Assembly (NCBI GenBank): GCA_036365455.1
Contig: JAWQUS010000020.1
Span: forward strand, 6,917,001 to 6,981,000
Reading direction: 5' to 3'
DNA length: 64,000 bases
Origin: Macrosoma leucophasiata
Lineage: Eukaryota > Arthropoda > Insecta > Lepidoptera > Hedylidae
Shown: positions 12,262-23,989 of the stretch, piece after piece
Layout of the letters: the number at the start of each line of letters is the position of its first letter
Numbering within the stretch: position 1 is the first letter of the stretch
The notes under the pieces: generated by a model
Told to the model about the DNA's origin: nothing
Databases searched by the model: none
What the model saw: only the letters and a program-made list of their open reading frames with translations
Translations under genes and position numbers: made by a program

Positions 12262-12348
12262 AGACATATGCTATACAAATATGCTGCGATGTGAAATCTA
12301 CACTACAAAAATATGTGACCGTTTCCATTCCACCGATGCTATGTAATG

Positions 12349-12851
12349 TAGCTTTTTTTCAATGTAATGGAAGTGGCAAACAAGCTTGCAGTTAACACTG
12401 ATGTTAAGTGATGACTGCAGCCTATAGACACCCACAGAAAGACCAAGGTCAAAATGCAGATGCGTTACCACTCCTGACACCTAAGGTGTTATGCTTCTGT
12501 GCCGGAAATTACAGGGCCATACATTACCACCTAACCGGAACGGAAAGTATGAAACATTCTGTTGATACCTATTTTTATCATTAAGTATTTTTGGACTATT
12601 ATTTATTTTGTATTGTTTACTTTGACATATTAATCAACGTATCAGTTGTTAATCGCTTTAATTTTATATTTGTAATTTGACCACACAATCATCACAAGCA
12701 AATTCTATTATTTCCAAGTGATTAAATGATTTTTTGAGTTTGAGTTTGAACACGTTAGTGCTGAACACTACCATTTAGCGGCAAGTATATTAGGTAATGC
12801 GGTGGTGCCTACGCCCGCGAGCTTCGTCACTGGAGCTCTACCACCAGTAAA
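12349..12851 (-). repeat. Family A copy, interrupted by about 213 bp
   Basis: The minus-strand copy starts with a T-run and AATGGAAGTGGCAAAC at 12349 and ends CTCTACCACCAGTAA. It is split after CCTAACCGGAAC (about 12540) and resumes at GTTAGTGCTGAACAC (about 12753). The intervening AT-rich DNA matches no family in the window. This copy faces the family A copy at 11973 tail to tail. Confidence 0.85.
12541..12752. mobile_element. Unclassified insertion within family A
   Basis: About 212 bp of AT-rich sequence interrupts the family A copy in its middle third. GAAC and GAACACG at the two junctions might be remnants of a target duplication. No terminal inverted repeat or frame was seen. Confidence 0.45.
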
Positions 12852-13064
12852 TGTTCGAAGTAGCTGTTCGAAGAAGATCCACTATGAAACGCATCGATAG
12901 CTAGCATCCACCCATCCATAGCACATATCCTTCCATATAAAAAATATATCTTAGCTGAATCCATTTCCACCAGTGCTAAGCTATGTGCACCAATGAATAT
13001 GATTGGTGGATATCATACGCATTCATTGCAACGTAGCATAGCATATCTCTGGTGAAAAAGCACC

Positions 13065-13465
13065 CTTATGCCTATATGCAGCTACTTACTTATTTATATT
13101 CACGCTATGCACAAATTTCTCCTGTACGTTTTACATACTATATAACTGCTTTACAACATACACTAATTCAAATAATTAAAATCTTAAAATCTCTCAAATT
13201 ATTTATACTTTATGGTGCCTTAGGATCTCATCTAAAATCTTGTTTATTGAACGATCTTGAAAAAAATCGTAAAAGCGACAAATAATTACGCATTCACTGT
13301 TGTGTCAAAAGTACCTCAGAATGTGTGACATGCTTACACAAGCAATAAAATCTGGCTTTTATCTCATATTTAGTATTCTTTAACCGCTAAAGTGTATTTG
13401 GATAAAGCACACCCATAGACAAACATTTAGAGGTACATTTAAGTGGTTTGAATAATATGTACCTT
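13065..13465. other. Unique AT-rich stretch
   Basis: No gene or repeat recognised. A short frame at 13052-13285 begins in the MITE end and looks like chance. Confidence 0.5.
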
Positions 13466-13690
13466 TTTTTTTATTTAAAAGAAAAATGGAAAGAAAAATT
13501 TGACTTCAGGCGAGACTTGAACTCGCGGCCTCTGGGAATCTAGTCCAGCCGAGCTACCGAAGTCCTGCCCGATTTGTCAAATCTTTCCTTCACATTTATT
13601 GCATTGCCTTATGGTGGCAGCAGCGCCATCTATTGCCAAACTATGCTAGTTAGGCAACCGATATAATAGACTTTGCAGTTTTTTTGAATA
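13466..13690 (-). mobile_element. Family C tRNA-like SINE, simple form
   Basis: On the minus strand it reads GGCAATAGATGGCGCTGCTG, then CGGTAGCTCGGCTGGACTAG (A-box-like), then GCGAGTTCAAGTCTCGCCTG (B-box-like), then TCTTTCCATTTTTCTTTTAAAT and an A-run (T-run on plus at about 13466). The tRNA-like part is internal, not at the 5' end. This copy lacks the 5' inverted arm seen in other copies. Confidence 0.7.
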
Positions 13691-13762
13691 TCGTAAAGAA
13701 GTCCCTTTTACCCTTAATATTTTTTTTATATTTTTTTATTTTTTTATTTATAATTTATATTT

Positions 13763-13955
13763 ATTTTAAAGAAAAATGGAATGAAAAATTTTACTTCAGG
13801 CGAGACTCGAACTCGCGGCCACTGGGAATCTAGTTCCCAGACTACTAGGACTATATTCCCAGTGGCCGCGAGTTCGAGTCTCGCCTGAAATCAAATTTTT
13901 CTTTAAAATAAATATATTTCACAAGCATGTGTTAATGCGAAATAATATAAAACAA
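13763..13955 (-). mobile_element. Family C, fold-back form
   Basis: GCGAGACTCGAACTCGCGGCC (about 13801-13821) is mirrored by GGCCGCGAGTTCGAGTCTCGCC (about 13864-13886), and the flanking AAAGAAAAATGG/TTTTTCTTTAAAAT segments are also inverted. The outer segment TTTCACAAGCATGTGTTAATGCGAAATAAT on the right is shared with the 58.3 and 60.5 kb copies, which sets the orientation to minus. The central tRNA-like part is reduced to a short stem. Confidence 0.75.
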
Positions 13956-14214
13956 TATATACCTTATTGAGAGACAGAAATGTTGAAATGCTTGCATTTC
14001 ACCAAAAGGTAGGTACTTGTACATAACATACCGGACAAATCTTGGTGATTTTTGGTTTGTTTGACAAATATGTACAACAAAGTACATAATTGGTAATGTT
14101 TATAAACAAAAAAATAAAAAAAACATATACCTACTTTAATTTTTTTTCGAGTTCCAAAAATTGTTGAATGATGAGGAAAAAATTACTCAGAAATTGTAGG
14201 TACTCTTATCAATA

Positions 14215-15498
14215 TAGGTTGGGGAAAAAGTTTCTTCGCATTTTTTAAGATAATTCAAAACATTTTTTAATATAGTTTATTTAAATTTAACTAAAGTATG
14301 TATGTACCGTTTTGTTCGATAACCTTTTGCCATCTTGTAGGTAGGAACATGATCCCATTGCTATAAAAATTTTGGGACTTCTCATCAAAAACCGCGACAA
14401 GTGGATTTGGCAGTCCTCTCGTGATGTTAACCTAACATTGCATAAAGAATTCTGAAGAGACCGAAACAGGTGGAAATCTGAAGGTGCAAGGTCAGGACTA
14501 TACGGCGGATGCATTAACATCTCCCAGCCAAACTCTCTTAATTTTTGCTGAGTGGCTATAGATGTGTGAGGTCTAGCGTTATCATGATGAAACACCACAC
14601 CCCTTCTTTTGATCAATTCCGGCCGCTTTCTCTCAACGTCTTGCTTTAATCTCATCAGTTGTTCGCAGTAGAGTTTAGAATCGATAGTCCTGCCTGGTGG
14701 TAATAGCTCATAATGAATAATGCCCTTCCAATCCCACCACACACACAACATCACCTTACTGCGAGTTAACCCGGGTTTCGCCACAGTCTGTGAAGCCTGA
14801 CCGGCCTTTGACCACGACCTTTTTCGCACGTTCTTGTCGTACGTGATCCACTTTTCATCACCAGTTATCAGCTTCTTCAAAAATGATTCGGTTTCATTAC
14901 GTCGTAATAAAGAATCACAAATGAGTACACGGTTCATTAGGTTTCTTTCAGTGAGCTCGTGAGGTACCCAAATATCGAGCTTTTTTTTGTACCCAGCTTT
15001 TTTCAAATGCGCCAAAACTATTTTGTGATCAATTCTCAGTTCTTCAGCTACGTCGTAACTACTGATATATCGATCTTGCTCCACTTTTTCAATAATGGCA
15101 TCCATTTTATCCGTAATAGGGCGACCAGAGCGAGGTGCATCTTTGACATCAAAATTTCCGGATTGAAAACGCTTAAACCAAATTTGTGCTACTCTCACAG
15201 ACACTGCACTAGGTCCATAAACATCGTAAATTTTTTTCGCGGCTTGCGTTGTATTTTTACCTTTTTTTGTAGTAAAATTTTAAAATATATCGAATTTCTT
15301 CATTAGATTCACTCATCTTGACAGTACGAAAAACAAATGAAAATCACACATTTGCCTAATTTAAATTTGGAATTATGTTCTTTAAAATTTTAACTTTCAA
15401 TGATACCAAAACCAGCCAGATACAAATACTACAGCCAAAGAGATTTTATTACAAGTTCATACATACTATAATGCGAAAATACTTTTTCCCCAACCTAT
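14215..15498 (-). mobile_element. mariner transposon, nearly full length
   Basis: Inverted ends of about 26 bp lie at 14216-14241 and 15471-15496. Both start AGGTTGGGGAAAAAGT read inward and end TTCGCAT, with about 24 of 26 matching. The 1.28 kb size and the single minus-strand transposase are typical of a complete mariner. TA-containing flanks fit TA insertion. The transposase is frameshifted, so the copy is not autonomous. Confidence 0.95.
14291..15316 (-). pseudogene. mariner transposase, two frameshifts
   Basis: The undamaged central frame (from about 15204) carries the catalytic triad in family context: ITGDEKW (D116), HHDNARPH (D208) and YSPDLAPSDFHLF (D243). There are 34 residues between the last two D, hence DD34D. 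It also has WVPHEL. The expected start is ATG at 15316, but an A7 run on the coding strand (T7 at 15262-15268) shifts frame about 18 codons in. A second shift at 14387-14391 (A5 on plus, six expected) scrambles the last about 30 residues; the other frame keeps a normal mariner C-terminus ending at the stop at 14291. The helix-turn-helix region lies between. It looks closer to mellifera/mori-type mariners than to irritans (inference from motifs). Confidence 0.93.
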
Positions 15499-15711
15499 TA
15501 TATCGGGAATATAATTGATTAACATGTTCCTTTTCTTTAGACTGTGCGCTTGAATGTCCATTACATCTTCCTTGTAGGCACTTTTCGAAATGATCTTTAA
15601 GTGAGATAAGTACCAACATATATATAACAAAATTATAGATCAACTGATATGATAAACTACAGCTTTAGTATTATTCTTAAATTCGAATAAAGTGGCATTA
15701 TAATAACTGTA

Positions 15712-15903
15712 GCTCAAGCGCATAGGTATCACTGCATTACCTAATCTACCCAACGGTGGTGTTCAGCACTATCATGTTCTAGCTAGATGTCTTTGGCCCC
15801 GAAAGATCTATCACAGAGCCAAAACAATTTAACACACTTGCTTTTGTCTATAAGGTACACTTATCATCCATGTAAATAGAATACTTGTGGTGGCAAACAA
15901 GCA
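15712..15903 (+). repeat. Family A, old diverged copy
   Basis: Recognisable by GTAGCTCAAGCGCATAGG, GTTCAGCACTATCATGTTCT and GTAAATAGAATACTTG in the family order. Heavily mutated. Similar to the second subfamily, which reads GCCCCGTAATAACTATCACAGAG. Confidence 0.6.
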
Positions 15904-16915
15904 TTATTACGTTTAACCTAATTATGTTTAAAAATGAAGTTTTCCTAAAAAAAAAAACAGAAATACAGCAGATAAACTAGGCAAAACACGAATGCAACTA
16001 GTGAAATATTTGTTTGAATTAACATAAGATAGAATTCTATAATGTACGTACGTTTTCATGGCGAAAAACTAATACATACCAAATGTTTTAGTTTATCGCC
16101 ATGAAAAGGTGATAATACATAATGGCCTTATTCATATTTATGATTGGCCTTAAAAAGAATGTCTCTTTTTCTTTTCCTTATCTTATATAAGTTTTTAAAC
16201 CGAAAAGGAGATTACTGTTATAATTATTTTGAATATTTGTCTATTGTGATTCAGTTTAAAATAATCTTTTGTAACTTGACGCGTCATAAGCGATTCATAA
16301 CACTCTATAAAGTATGATTAAATGAATAGGTATCGTAATATCCTACCACGAAAAGTGAGGCATATATGTTATAAGTATCTATTAAATGCACTTTATTTTA
16401 AGTATCATACTATTTTACCTATATCTCGTAAAGGTATAGCGAGAACCTACCTACCTATATTATATCTACTACCTCTACTTTATGTAAATTGTTTCTTTTG
16501 AAGTTAGCAGTTCACTGTTTACTAAACTTTAGGAAGTCTTTGTACTTTTTATTAAGACTGCATCTATTGTACCTACTGTAGGTATATTTGACTGTCTCTT
16601 TGTAGTAGGTTCATTTTTTTGAAATATACTACAGTTTTTGATGAATTTTGTAAATTATTTATCTACGAAAATCAGAATTTAAGTCATTTTATGCCAATTA
16701 AGTTGTTCTCAATTTTAATGTCATTTAGCTTTTACATTATTAATTTAACATCTTCATCTACATCAACGTGAAAAAAATAAAATCATTTTTCATTTTTCAT
16801 TTGATTGGGTAAGTGACAATGATACCTACGTACCGTACACACGTAAATACGAATTGCTTATTTTTGTGACAAAATTTGTTTACGAAAAAACTATGAGGTC
16901 TAAAAAAACTCGTTC
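15904..16915. other. Unique AT-rich stretch with a hairpin
   Basis: No gene. TTTTCATGGCGA (16053-16064) is mirrored perfectly at 16096-16107, with further pairing inward (AAAACTA/TAGTTTA). Confidence 0.5.
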
Positions 16916-16919
16916 GATA

Positions 16920-17235
16920 TATCTAAATGGAGGGCCGTGACGAAAATACTGCGTACATAATATTCGGACCCCAACGCACACATCGCCAAACACATAGAGA
17001 TCCCACACACACATGCCAACGTTCACATACGCGTCGTATGTGCTCACGTGTGCGCGGGAGGGACACGTGTGGGAGCGAGAGGGTTGTAGCCGGTGCTGTG
17101 GATTGGAAAGGGACGGTGTTTGCAGGACGAGCGATACAACAAATCAATACGAGCGGTGGTGACCGGTAGCCTGTGTCACTACCCCTCCCCCTGCCTCCCG
17201 CGCCCCACAGACCGCACGCCTCCACCTACATTGTC
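16920..17235. other. GC-rich unique island
   Basis: GC-rich and rich in CACA/TGTG words, with short palindromes such as CATACGCGTCGTATG and two CACGTGTG sites. Open frames exist on both strands (16927-17169 plus, 16923-17225 minus), but neither shows a domain. It could be a promoter or enhancer of a distant gene. No repeat family match in the window. Confidence 0.4.
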
Positions 17236-19125
17236 AACTGCCACAGAGTAAGCAAAACACTGAAATGCTGCTTTCCTTTGTCGTGGATGCCGGATTAAAC
17301 TAATTATGCTGGGTTATATGCTTGCTTTAGATCTGTTCTGTAAAATAGAAGTTTACACATAGTATAAATATTATAATATGGCTGTGAACGATGATATTAA
17401 TTAAAGTATACTTACTTTTGGAACACATAACAAATGCATAAAACATATACCTACAACAATTGAACAAAACAAATTTTTATTAAATCACAAGTAATGATCT
17501 GCAAATCAAAAAATTGTGGTTATCGAATGTTATCATTATTTGAAGCTCAAGAGTGTTATTAAAAAACCAAGTTGACTAGGGCATAATTACAGAAATTAGG
17601 AAATAAAATAATAGGAAAAAAACTTTGAAACAAAAATCAATCTGGTGCATGTTCTGCCACTTGCTACTCTATGTTAAAAATCCGCTTGACCGCGCGTATG
17701 GAAAGCGCAGCGAAACTCCGAGCGAGCAAACTTGATACTTTGTGAACTTTTAAAAAGGAACGTTAGAGATAGAATCTACGTGAATATTTTGGTGCCTTGT
17801 ATTATTTGTTTTGGAGTTCTCCTTTTTATGTTATCGCGTCTTACTTCGAAAACTTTGGTGTTTACTTCGACCATGTGATTTTGGTCCGTTTGGTAATGTG
17901 AATTGAATTTGAAGAATTTAAAAAATTAAAGTAATGTTATTCTTGTGCTATAAATATAAAATCCTTTTAAGCAAAATGTTTTTTATGCCTTTAAAAACAA
18001 ACCCGAAAAAACATCAAATTTCCAATTCTTTTCAAGGTATAATCGACAGAGCAATTCTCCAGACGGATTGGTATCCTGGCAACCATTTTATTCCGAATGT
18101 CCACGCAGGGAGGGAGATTTCCTTAGGGGTACATTCCGCTGAGTAACAGTCAAGTAATTCAGTACCCTTCGCCCTGCAGAGGGCTCATACGGAGGGACGA
18201 TAAACTGTAAAACCACGGGGAGCCTCCCCCACCCGTCTGATAAACAGGGCCGTAATTTATGACACCTAGAACCCTTCCACGGACGGTCCGGGAATATCGG
18301 CTTTTTTGTTATGTATAAAATGAAAATTGGACTCCAGTTTCATGTTTTTGAAGGATAAGAATTGATATTGGATAATCTTTTGTTTCAATGTAAAAGTAAA
18401 TACAATATTTATGTTTTTAAATCGTTTTAGATGTTTCTATTTTTAAAGCTTATCCTGTGTGTAATGTAAATAAAGTTTTTAAAATCAATTGCTTTGTTAA
18501 AATGTTTCTTTGTAATACCTTTATTTAAAAATTGTCGAAAACTCTGATTTTCGTATGAGAAGTAAATCAGTGACATTGATTATTATGTTCCCAAAGATGG
18601 ACCGTATTTGACTTTATTTGATTATTCGTATTTTTTGATGATCGACTTAAGTACCTACATAGAACTTTTTTTGCTTAAAAATATTTTTCGTCCAATACAA
18701 ACTTACCTGGTGAATGAATGGGTTGAGTAATAAATATTGTTGCCTAATAGCTACTATGAAAGTCCATAAAGATAGATGAATGTTTGCAGTCTTTATACTC
18801 TTTGAAACAAAAACTACCATAAGGATTAGGATACCTAATAGGTAAAGCTAACATAACATTTGACTACTTTTTATCAACATACTTACCTACCACCCAGTGT
18901 GCATCTTTATACTCTACTATACACATGTATATCAGTGGAATGTCCATTTTGTCAAAGTAGTTTCTTAGTAATAATTTTAGTAAGTTATAATTTTGATTTG
19001 TGTAGTTATAAAATGCATTAGATACATGTGATCAAAGTGCTTTCGCTATTTTAGTTAAGTTATTTAATACTATGAAACACCACAGCCGAGAGGGGATTCT
19101 TCTAACACAAGTTACCACAACTCAT
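17236..19125. other. Unique stretch; island at about 18050-18290
   Basis: No gene. The island at 18050-18290 is GC-richer and unique (includes CCAGACGGATTGGTATCCTGG and GGGGAGCCTCCCCC, both partly palindromic). A frame at 17934-18146 runs into it without a recognisable motif. Candidate conserved non-coding DNA. Confidence 0.35.
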
Positions 19126-19129
19126 AAGA

Positions 19130-19530
19130 AGAGTTCCCACACCCAAATTGTATATTTGCATTTGTACAATTGGATTTACAGACTGTATTAGATTTAAGTT
19201 TATATTCAAAAGAGCTGTACTGAGTTTCTTCAGTGGCGGAGTTCTTCTCAGTATTGACTGCCCTTGGAATTCTGCCAAGTGAATAACCTTTATTATGACG
19301 ACCAAATTCATTCTTTCTCAGTTTCTTTTGAAATGGGGAAATGGAGGAATTTGTAAATAATTGATGCTTTCCATATTATACAAAATTGTTCAGTGTCTAT
19401 TTAATTTATTATGTATTTTTGATTATTATTAGTGGTTATTCACTCTAGGTTAGTTTAAAAAAAATGACGATGTAAAAGTGCTCTCCAGGAGCCTAATTAT
19501 ATGAAATAAATGAATAAACTGAATAAACTG
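19130..19530 (+). mobile_element. LINE 3' untranslated end
   Basis: Contains AGCTGTACTGAGTTTCTT...TTCTTCTCAG and later GTAAAAGTGCTCTCCAGGAGCC followed by AATAAATGAATAAACTG repeats. These are the 3' UTR and tail of a common lepidopteran Jockey/CR1-like LINE. No coding part remains. The minus-strand frame 19102-19311 is an artefact. Confidence 0.75.
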
Positions 19531-20999
19531 AATATAAACTTTTTTCACGAATAAAGCATTTATTACATTTTTAGTGGTAGTTTCGTGACTTTTATTATTT
19601 TACTTCAACTATCATATTCAAAGCAAGGAGTTCTTAACATCTACAACAAATAAAAAGTGCTCATATTATTAACTATAGCATGCATACCTATGCATAAAAA
19701 TTATCAAATAAATCATAAATTCTATAGGCACACAATTAAATACAAGGAACATCGATAAAATACACTGATACACCTAATTGAGTCGAAAAGTTTATCACCG
19801 CGTAACGTAAGGAAGTTGAGAGGTAAATAACAAGCCGAGAGTTTTTTATTGTCTCTCAGCTCTCAGCTCTCAGTGTACTTTGTAATCTTTCACCACGAGA
19901 AAGATTTGTGATTCAATATACTGTTTCAATGTTACATTGTTCTATCTTTAGTATTCTATCATTTTAAGACACATAAGCTTATAAATATATTACTCAAAAA
20001 AATTACGTAGAATTGCAGGAATCATTTTACTTTTATTGTCATTGTGACAATAAACAAGTCTTTCCAACAACAGAATGTATATATTTTAATAAATATAAAC
20101 TCAATCAATTTTGTTTCAGTCTCATGCTTTAGATGCGAGTCTGTCAACATGAATCCACGTTTAACTTATACTCCACTCAACCCGGGGATTAAACACGCCT
20201 ACTAACATAATACCCCTAAGCTAATTAAGCAATTCATCAATGTATTCGCTAGGAACCTTTAATTCATGTCTAATTACCCTCACTTCCCAATGAAAAACAA
20301 ACACTGATGAAAACACATCTAAATGTTAGTATTCAAAACTATCAACCACTCTTGTTAAAGTAAACTCTACAAAGAACTTAATTCGATACAGAAACACCGC
20401 GAAATCGATAGCAAAGTTAGGCTTGCCTGACCAATATACGTATATAGCATATATATATAATAAAGGCTCCTATTTTACCCTTATGGCCGGCACGGTCCGC
20501 AGCCATCTTGGAATCCACCCCCTCCCCCGCCACCCGCCTACGCTGAATCTTACCCCAAACATGCCCCCTCGATCTAAGGGGCCTTTGAAAGGCCGAAACC
20601 CACTAATACTAATGTTCTACGTATGAGGTGGTGTGAGTAGCGCTCGGTACACAAGGCTTAGTTTAAACTTTGTTTGTGCTTAATTTGGTTACGTGCTTTT
20701 GTTAATTAGTCTTATTTGTGTATTAACAAGTTTATTTTATGTGGTTTCTGAGTAAAATGAAAAGAAAAGTTTTTCTGAAATACTTACTAAATTTATTTCT
20801 ATACCTATTATAACATAACTATCATTCTAGTTCACCTTAAGGGTAGGTAGAAATATACATTATATACCTACGATTCGTCAGATATGTATTTCGTTTGCAC
20901 GCCACAAGCGAGTCTGATGATATTCATCGTAAAGGAAAATATCAAATTCCATATTCAGTATTTCAAGTAAGTACTAAATAGGGTTAGTTTATTTTAATA
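19531..20999. other. Unique stretch; GC-rich patch at about 20480-20640
   Basis: No gene. The patch 20480-20640 (CCCCCTCCCCCGCCACCC; GGGGCCTTTGAAAGGCC) is GC-rich and unique. The plus frame 20423-20626 across it has no domain. Confidence 0.35.
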
Positions 21000-21415
21000 C
21001 TAGCTGACTCGGCAAACGTTGTTCTGCCATACAATAAATGTTAAAGGCATGGCCTCGAAAGAAATACATTTAAATAAAAATAAGGCGGATCCCATCATCG
21101 GTCTGTGTTTCCGAATCAAAGGTGTGAGGAGTGAGCTTTGATTAGAGAAAGTAGGGAGTGAGCGATGAATGTAAGTTGTCAGAATGAGTGTGAACTGTCG
21201 CTTGCGTCATAATAAAACACATCAGTAGTATCCGTATTTTTTTCCTCTTTTAACATTTTTTTTAATTTATGAAAATTATTTATGAATCATATTTTAATAC
21301 TCATTATCCAATTCCTGACGAAAACAAATCCAAAAACTAAAAAAATCATTACAATTGGTAAATCCGTTCTTGAGTTATTAATGGTGTTATAACACGACTT
21401 TGTTTTATTATTATA
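21000..21415 (-). mobile_element. Helitron, minus strand, partial
   Basis: The 3' end read on the minus strand is CAACGTTTGCCGAGTCAGCTAG followed by T, i.e. the Helitron CTAG|T terminus. The body includes TAAATCCGTTCTTGAGTTATTA, a segment typical of lepidopteran Helitrons. The 5' TC end is not clear, so the right boundary is approximate. Confidence 0.65.
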
Positions 21416-22380
21416 CCAGAATCGTGTTCCCACTTGAAATTCCCTCTAAAAATTACACGCGTATCCGAATTTCAATTCAAATTCAGTACCCAATCATAGC
21501 AACGGATTGCCTAAATTTTCTAAAATAGTAACTTTGACGGAACTTGTTTTTCAATTTCACTACAACTACACCTTAAGTAGGTACCGTCAAATACAATGAT
21601 TAGCAAATAGACAAATTTAATTAAATCCGATACTGGTTTTAAAAAATCAAGGTATTGACATTTATTTTATACCTATTTTCTTACGATTATTACTATGTTA
21701 TCGTAGAATTATTATCTAATAGCTATTTATGAAAACTGGTCAAGTACGAGTCGAGACACGCATCGGACCTTGAGCCTTCTTATGATACCCATGGCTATTA
21801 ATTACAATAACTTTAGCTAATTTAATTGACATTCACCATCGAACTCTTCGCATTTTTTCTCTTTCTCGTAAATTTGATTGAATTAAGATAAGCTAGCTTG
21901 CTGTAAGAAGACACAATATTTTTTATTGTCTTTAAAAACATAGAGATAAGATTATCTTCCATAATTTTTGTTTTCTTAACTATACATTTTATACACAAGT
22001 GCACCTTGCGTTTGGTATGGTACAGTAAGAGAAAGTTATATCACTTAAACGGCTGCACCAATTTCAAAGACTACGTAAGTACTAAGTATTAATAACTGCT
22101 AAGCGCAAATTTAGGTCTCCCCTCTTGAGCTACGTGTTATTTGAACGAGAGCGGCAAAACGTGTAAATAAAATCAAATTTATCTAAATCCTTGAGTTAAA
22201 TTTGATTTCTTCAATTCCTTACTATTAATTCCTATACCTACGTACATCTACAGTAAATATTATCTATTTCTCTTCTATACCTACTTGATTATGTCCTTGA
22301 TATTATATTATAGTAGTAGCAATCCATTACAGCTACGACATAGTCCTGTTAGAATAAGTTCTATTGAGGCTATTCTATTG
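21416..22380. other. Unique AT-rich stretch
   Basis: No gene, RNA or repeat recognised. The minus frame 21822-22004 has no motif. Confidence 0.45.
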
Positions 22381-22382
22381 TT

Positions 22383-22500
22383 CCAAATTTCCCAGTGCCA
22401 CCTTCAGAGTCTTGTAACGTGACTGGAGATGTTAATAGGCTTGCCATATATGTATTAAAACATAAATGGTGAATCGTGGGTATTTGAGTGCATACGGTTA
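22383..22500 (+). repeat. Family B body fragment
   Basis: TTTCCCAGTGCCACCTTCAGAG, then ACTGGAGATGTTAATAGGCT, then GGTGAATCGTGGGTATTTG follow the order of the family B body. The tRNA head and 3' tail are absent. Confidence 0.65.
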
Positions 22501-23340
22501 CATTGTATAGGTACCTATTATCTGGCATCAAATTTACTAATTTTTGTAATGACTGTATGCACAAGTGGTTGCTTCTAATAACAACATATACCTACTGAAG
22601 TAGGTATATTTTATTATAACATAAAAGAAAGAAGTATTTGCACCCATACAATACGGTAAAATATCTATAAACAAACATTAAAATCAGAATACAACAAAAG
22701 AATAATCAGTTCTAAAAAAGTGCCAAGACAAAAAGTACATCACATAAAGCCGCGCACACACGACATACGTTGTTAATATAAACAGAGTTCGTACAGGTCG
22801 GCAGTAAAATATATATTTATAATAATTTAGTTATTACGTTATTTTACGATAGGAGTTTACGGCTCTCCTTTATGACATGTTACGTACATAAAGTGGAGAT
22901 TTCCCGTTAGCGGGCTGCTTTTTGAATAACTTAGTAGGTCATATAAAGGACCTATGGCTGCGGTAAAAAAACTTGGGCTGTATTACCTAGTCTAACTGTT
23001 TAAAAAGAAAAAGTATAATTATTTTACTAGTGATGTGATTCGAGAGGCGTAGCTTATATAAGCACCACACTATATTTGCTAGGTGGTAGAGTTTAACAGT
23101 AATATTGTTCCAGATATATCTTAGATGGTCCATTCAGTTATTTCTACTACAGAGGCAAAAGACATGACATCAAATTAATAAAACAAAGGGCATTTTTAAA
23201 AGAAGATTCAGTGGAGTGAATGGTTTCTTAATTTCCAAATAACTGTTGGAAGTTATTCAATCAGGTAGGTAATACCTAATCATTATTTTGCATTGGTCTT
23301 TATGCCAATATATATAAACAGATCAAATCTGTTTTTTTCT
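22501..23340. other. Unique AT-rich stretch
   Basis: Nothing recognised. Several GTAGGTA/TACCTAC words. Confidence 0.4.
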
Positions 23341-23344
23341 TAAG

Positions 23345-23641
23345 GTAAAGCTCCAATGATGGACCTAGAAGGCATAATGACCATCGCAGATATATAAATA
23401 AGGTATATCTACTTGCCACTAAATGGTGATTCAAAGCTAGAGAGCTACCGTGTTCCGATCAGGTGTAATGTACGGCCACCTAATTTTCGCCTCAGAAGCG
23501 CCAACGTACCTATCTACATTGAAACGCGTTTCTTTTTCGGTTTGTATGTAGGTGTGTACCGGCATACACATACACAGTATTGATTTACCATCAATGTAAA
23601 CTTGCATGCTTGTTGGCCACTTTCATGACATTAAAAAAAAA
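23345..23641 (+). repeat. Family A, full-length, diverged
   Basis: GGTAAAGCTCCAATGATGG at the start, CTTGCCACTAAATGG in the middle, and GCATGCTTGTTGGCCACTTTC then nine A at the end. It carries several indels and substitutions, so it is an older copy. Confidence 0.8.
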
Positions 23642-23989
23642 CAACTCTTTTACTAACACGTTGGCTAGGAAAGGAATAATGACCGTTAACTTTAAATGTG
23701 TCCTATTTTCAGTTCACTAGTACTTGCTACAAGAATATGTTAAAAATACCGAGTCCTAGGAAATCAACAGAACAGTAACAAAGTCATCACAGGCAGAAAG
23801 TAACCGCTGTTGGATCCAATCAGTCACCTCAAAGAGCATTTCAAAGATAATTGGCATAGAGCTCAAAGCAATACGGTCCCGCCCTCAATGCATTACCGAA
23901 ATAAAAAATTCAAGACGATTTCCGTAAGAAAATTTTCCATCAGTAACGTAACGGTGACTAAACACAAAACCCTAAGGTGCACACACACA

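Larger units (their letters stand above)
11954..13064. mobile_element. MITE carrying two inverted family A insertions
   Basis: The ends GGTGCTTTTCCACCAG (about 11956) and CTGGTGAAAAAGCACC (about 13045) are inverted repeats, 15 of 16 matching. The sequence after the left family A copy (ATATGCTATACAAATATGCTGCGATG) resembles the reverse complement of the right end (ATATGCTATGCTACGTTGCAATG), so an original element of about 320 bp can be recognised: 11954-11972, 12262-12348 and 12854-13064. The rest is inserted family A DNA. Confidence 0.65.

Noticed and set aside
13501..13570. A genuine tRNA gene near GCGAGTTCAAGTCTCGCCTG
   Set aside because: The acceptor stem cannot be closed by eye, and the sequence recurs in family C copies with target duplications.
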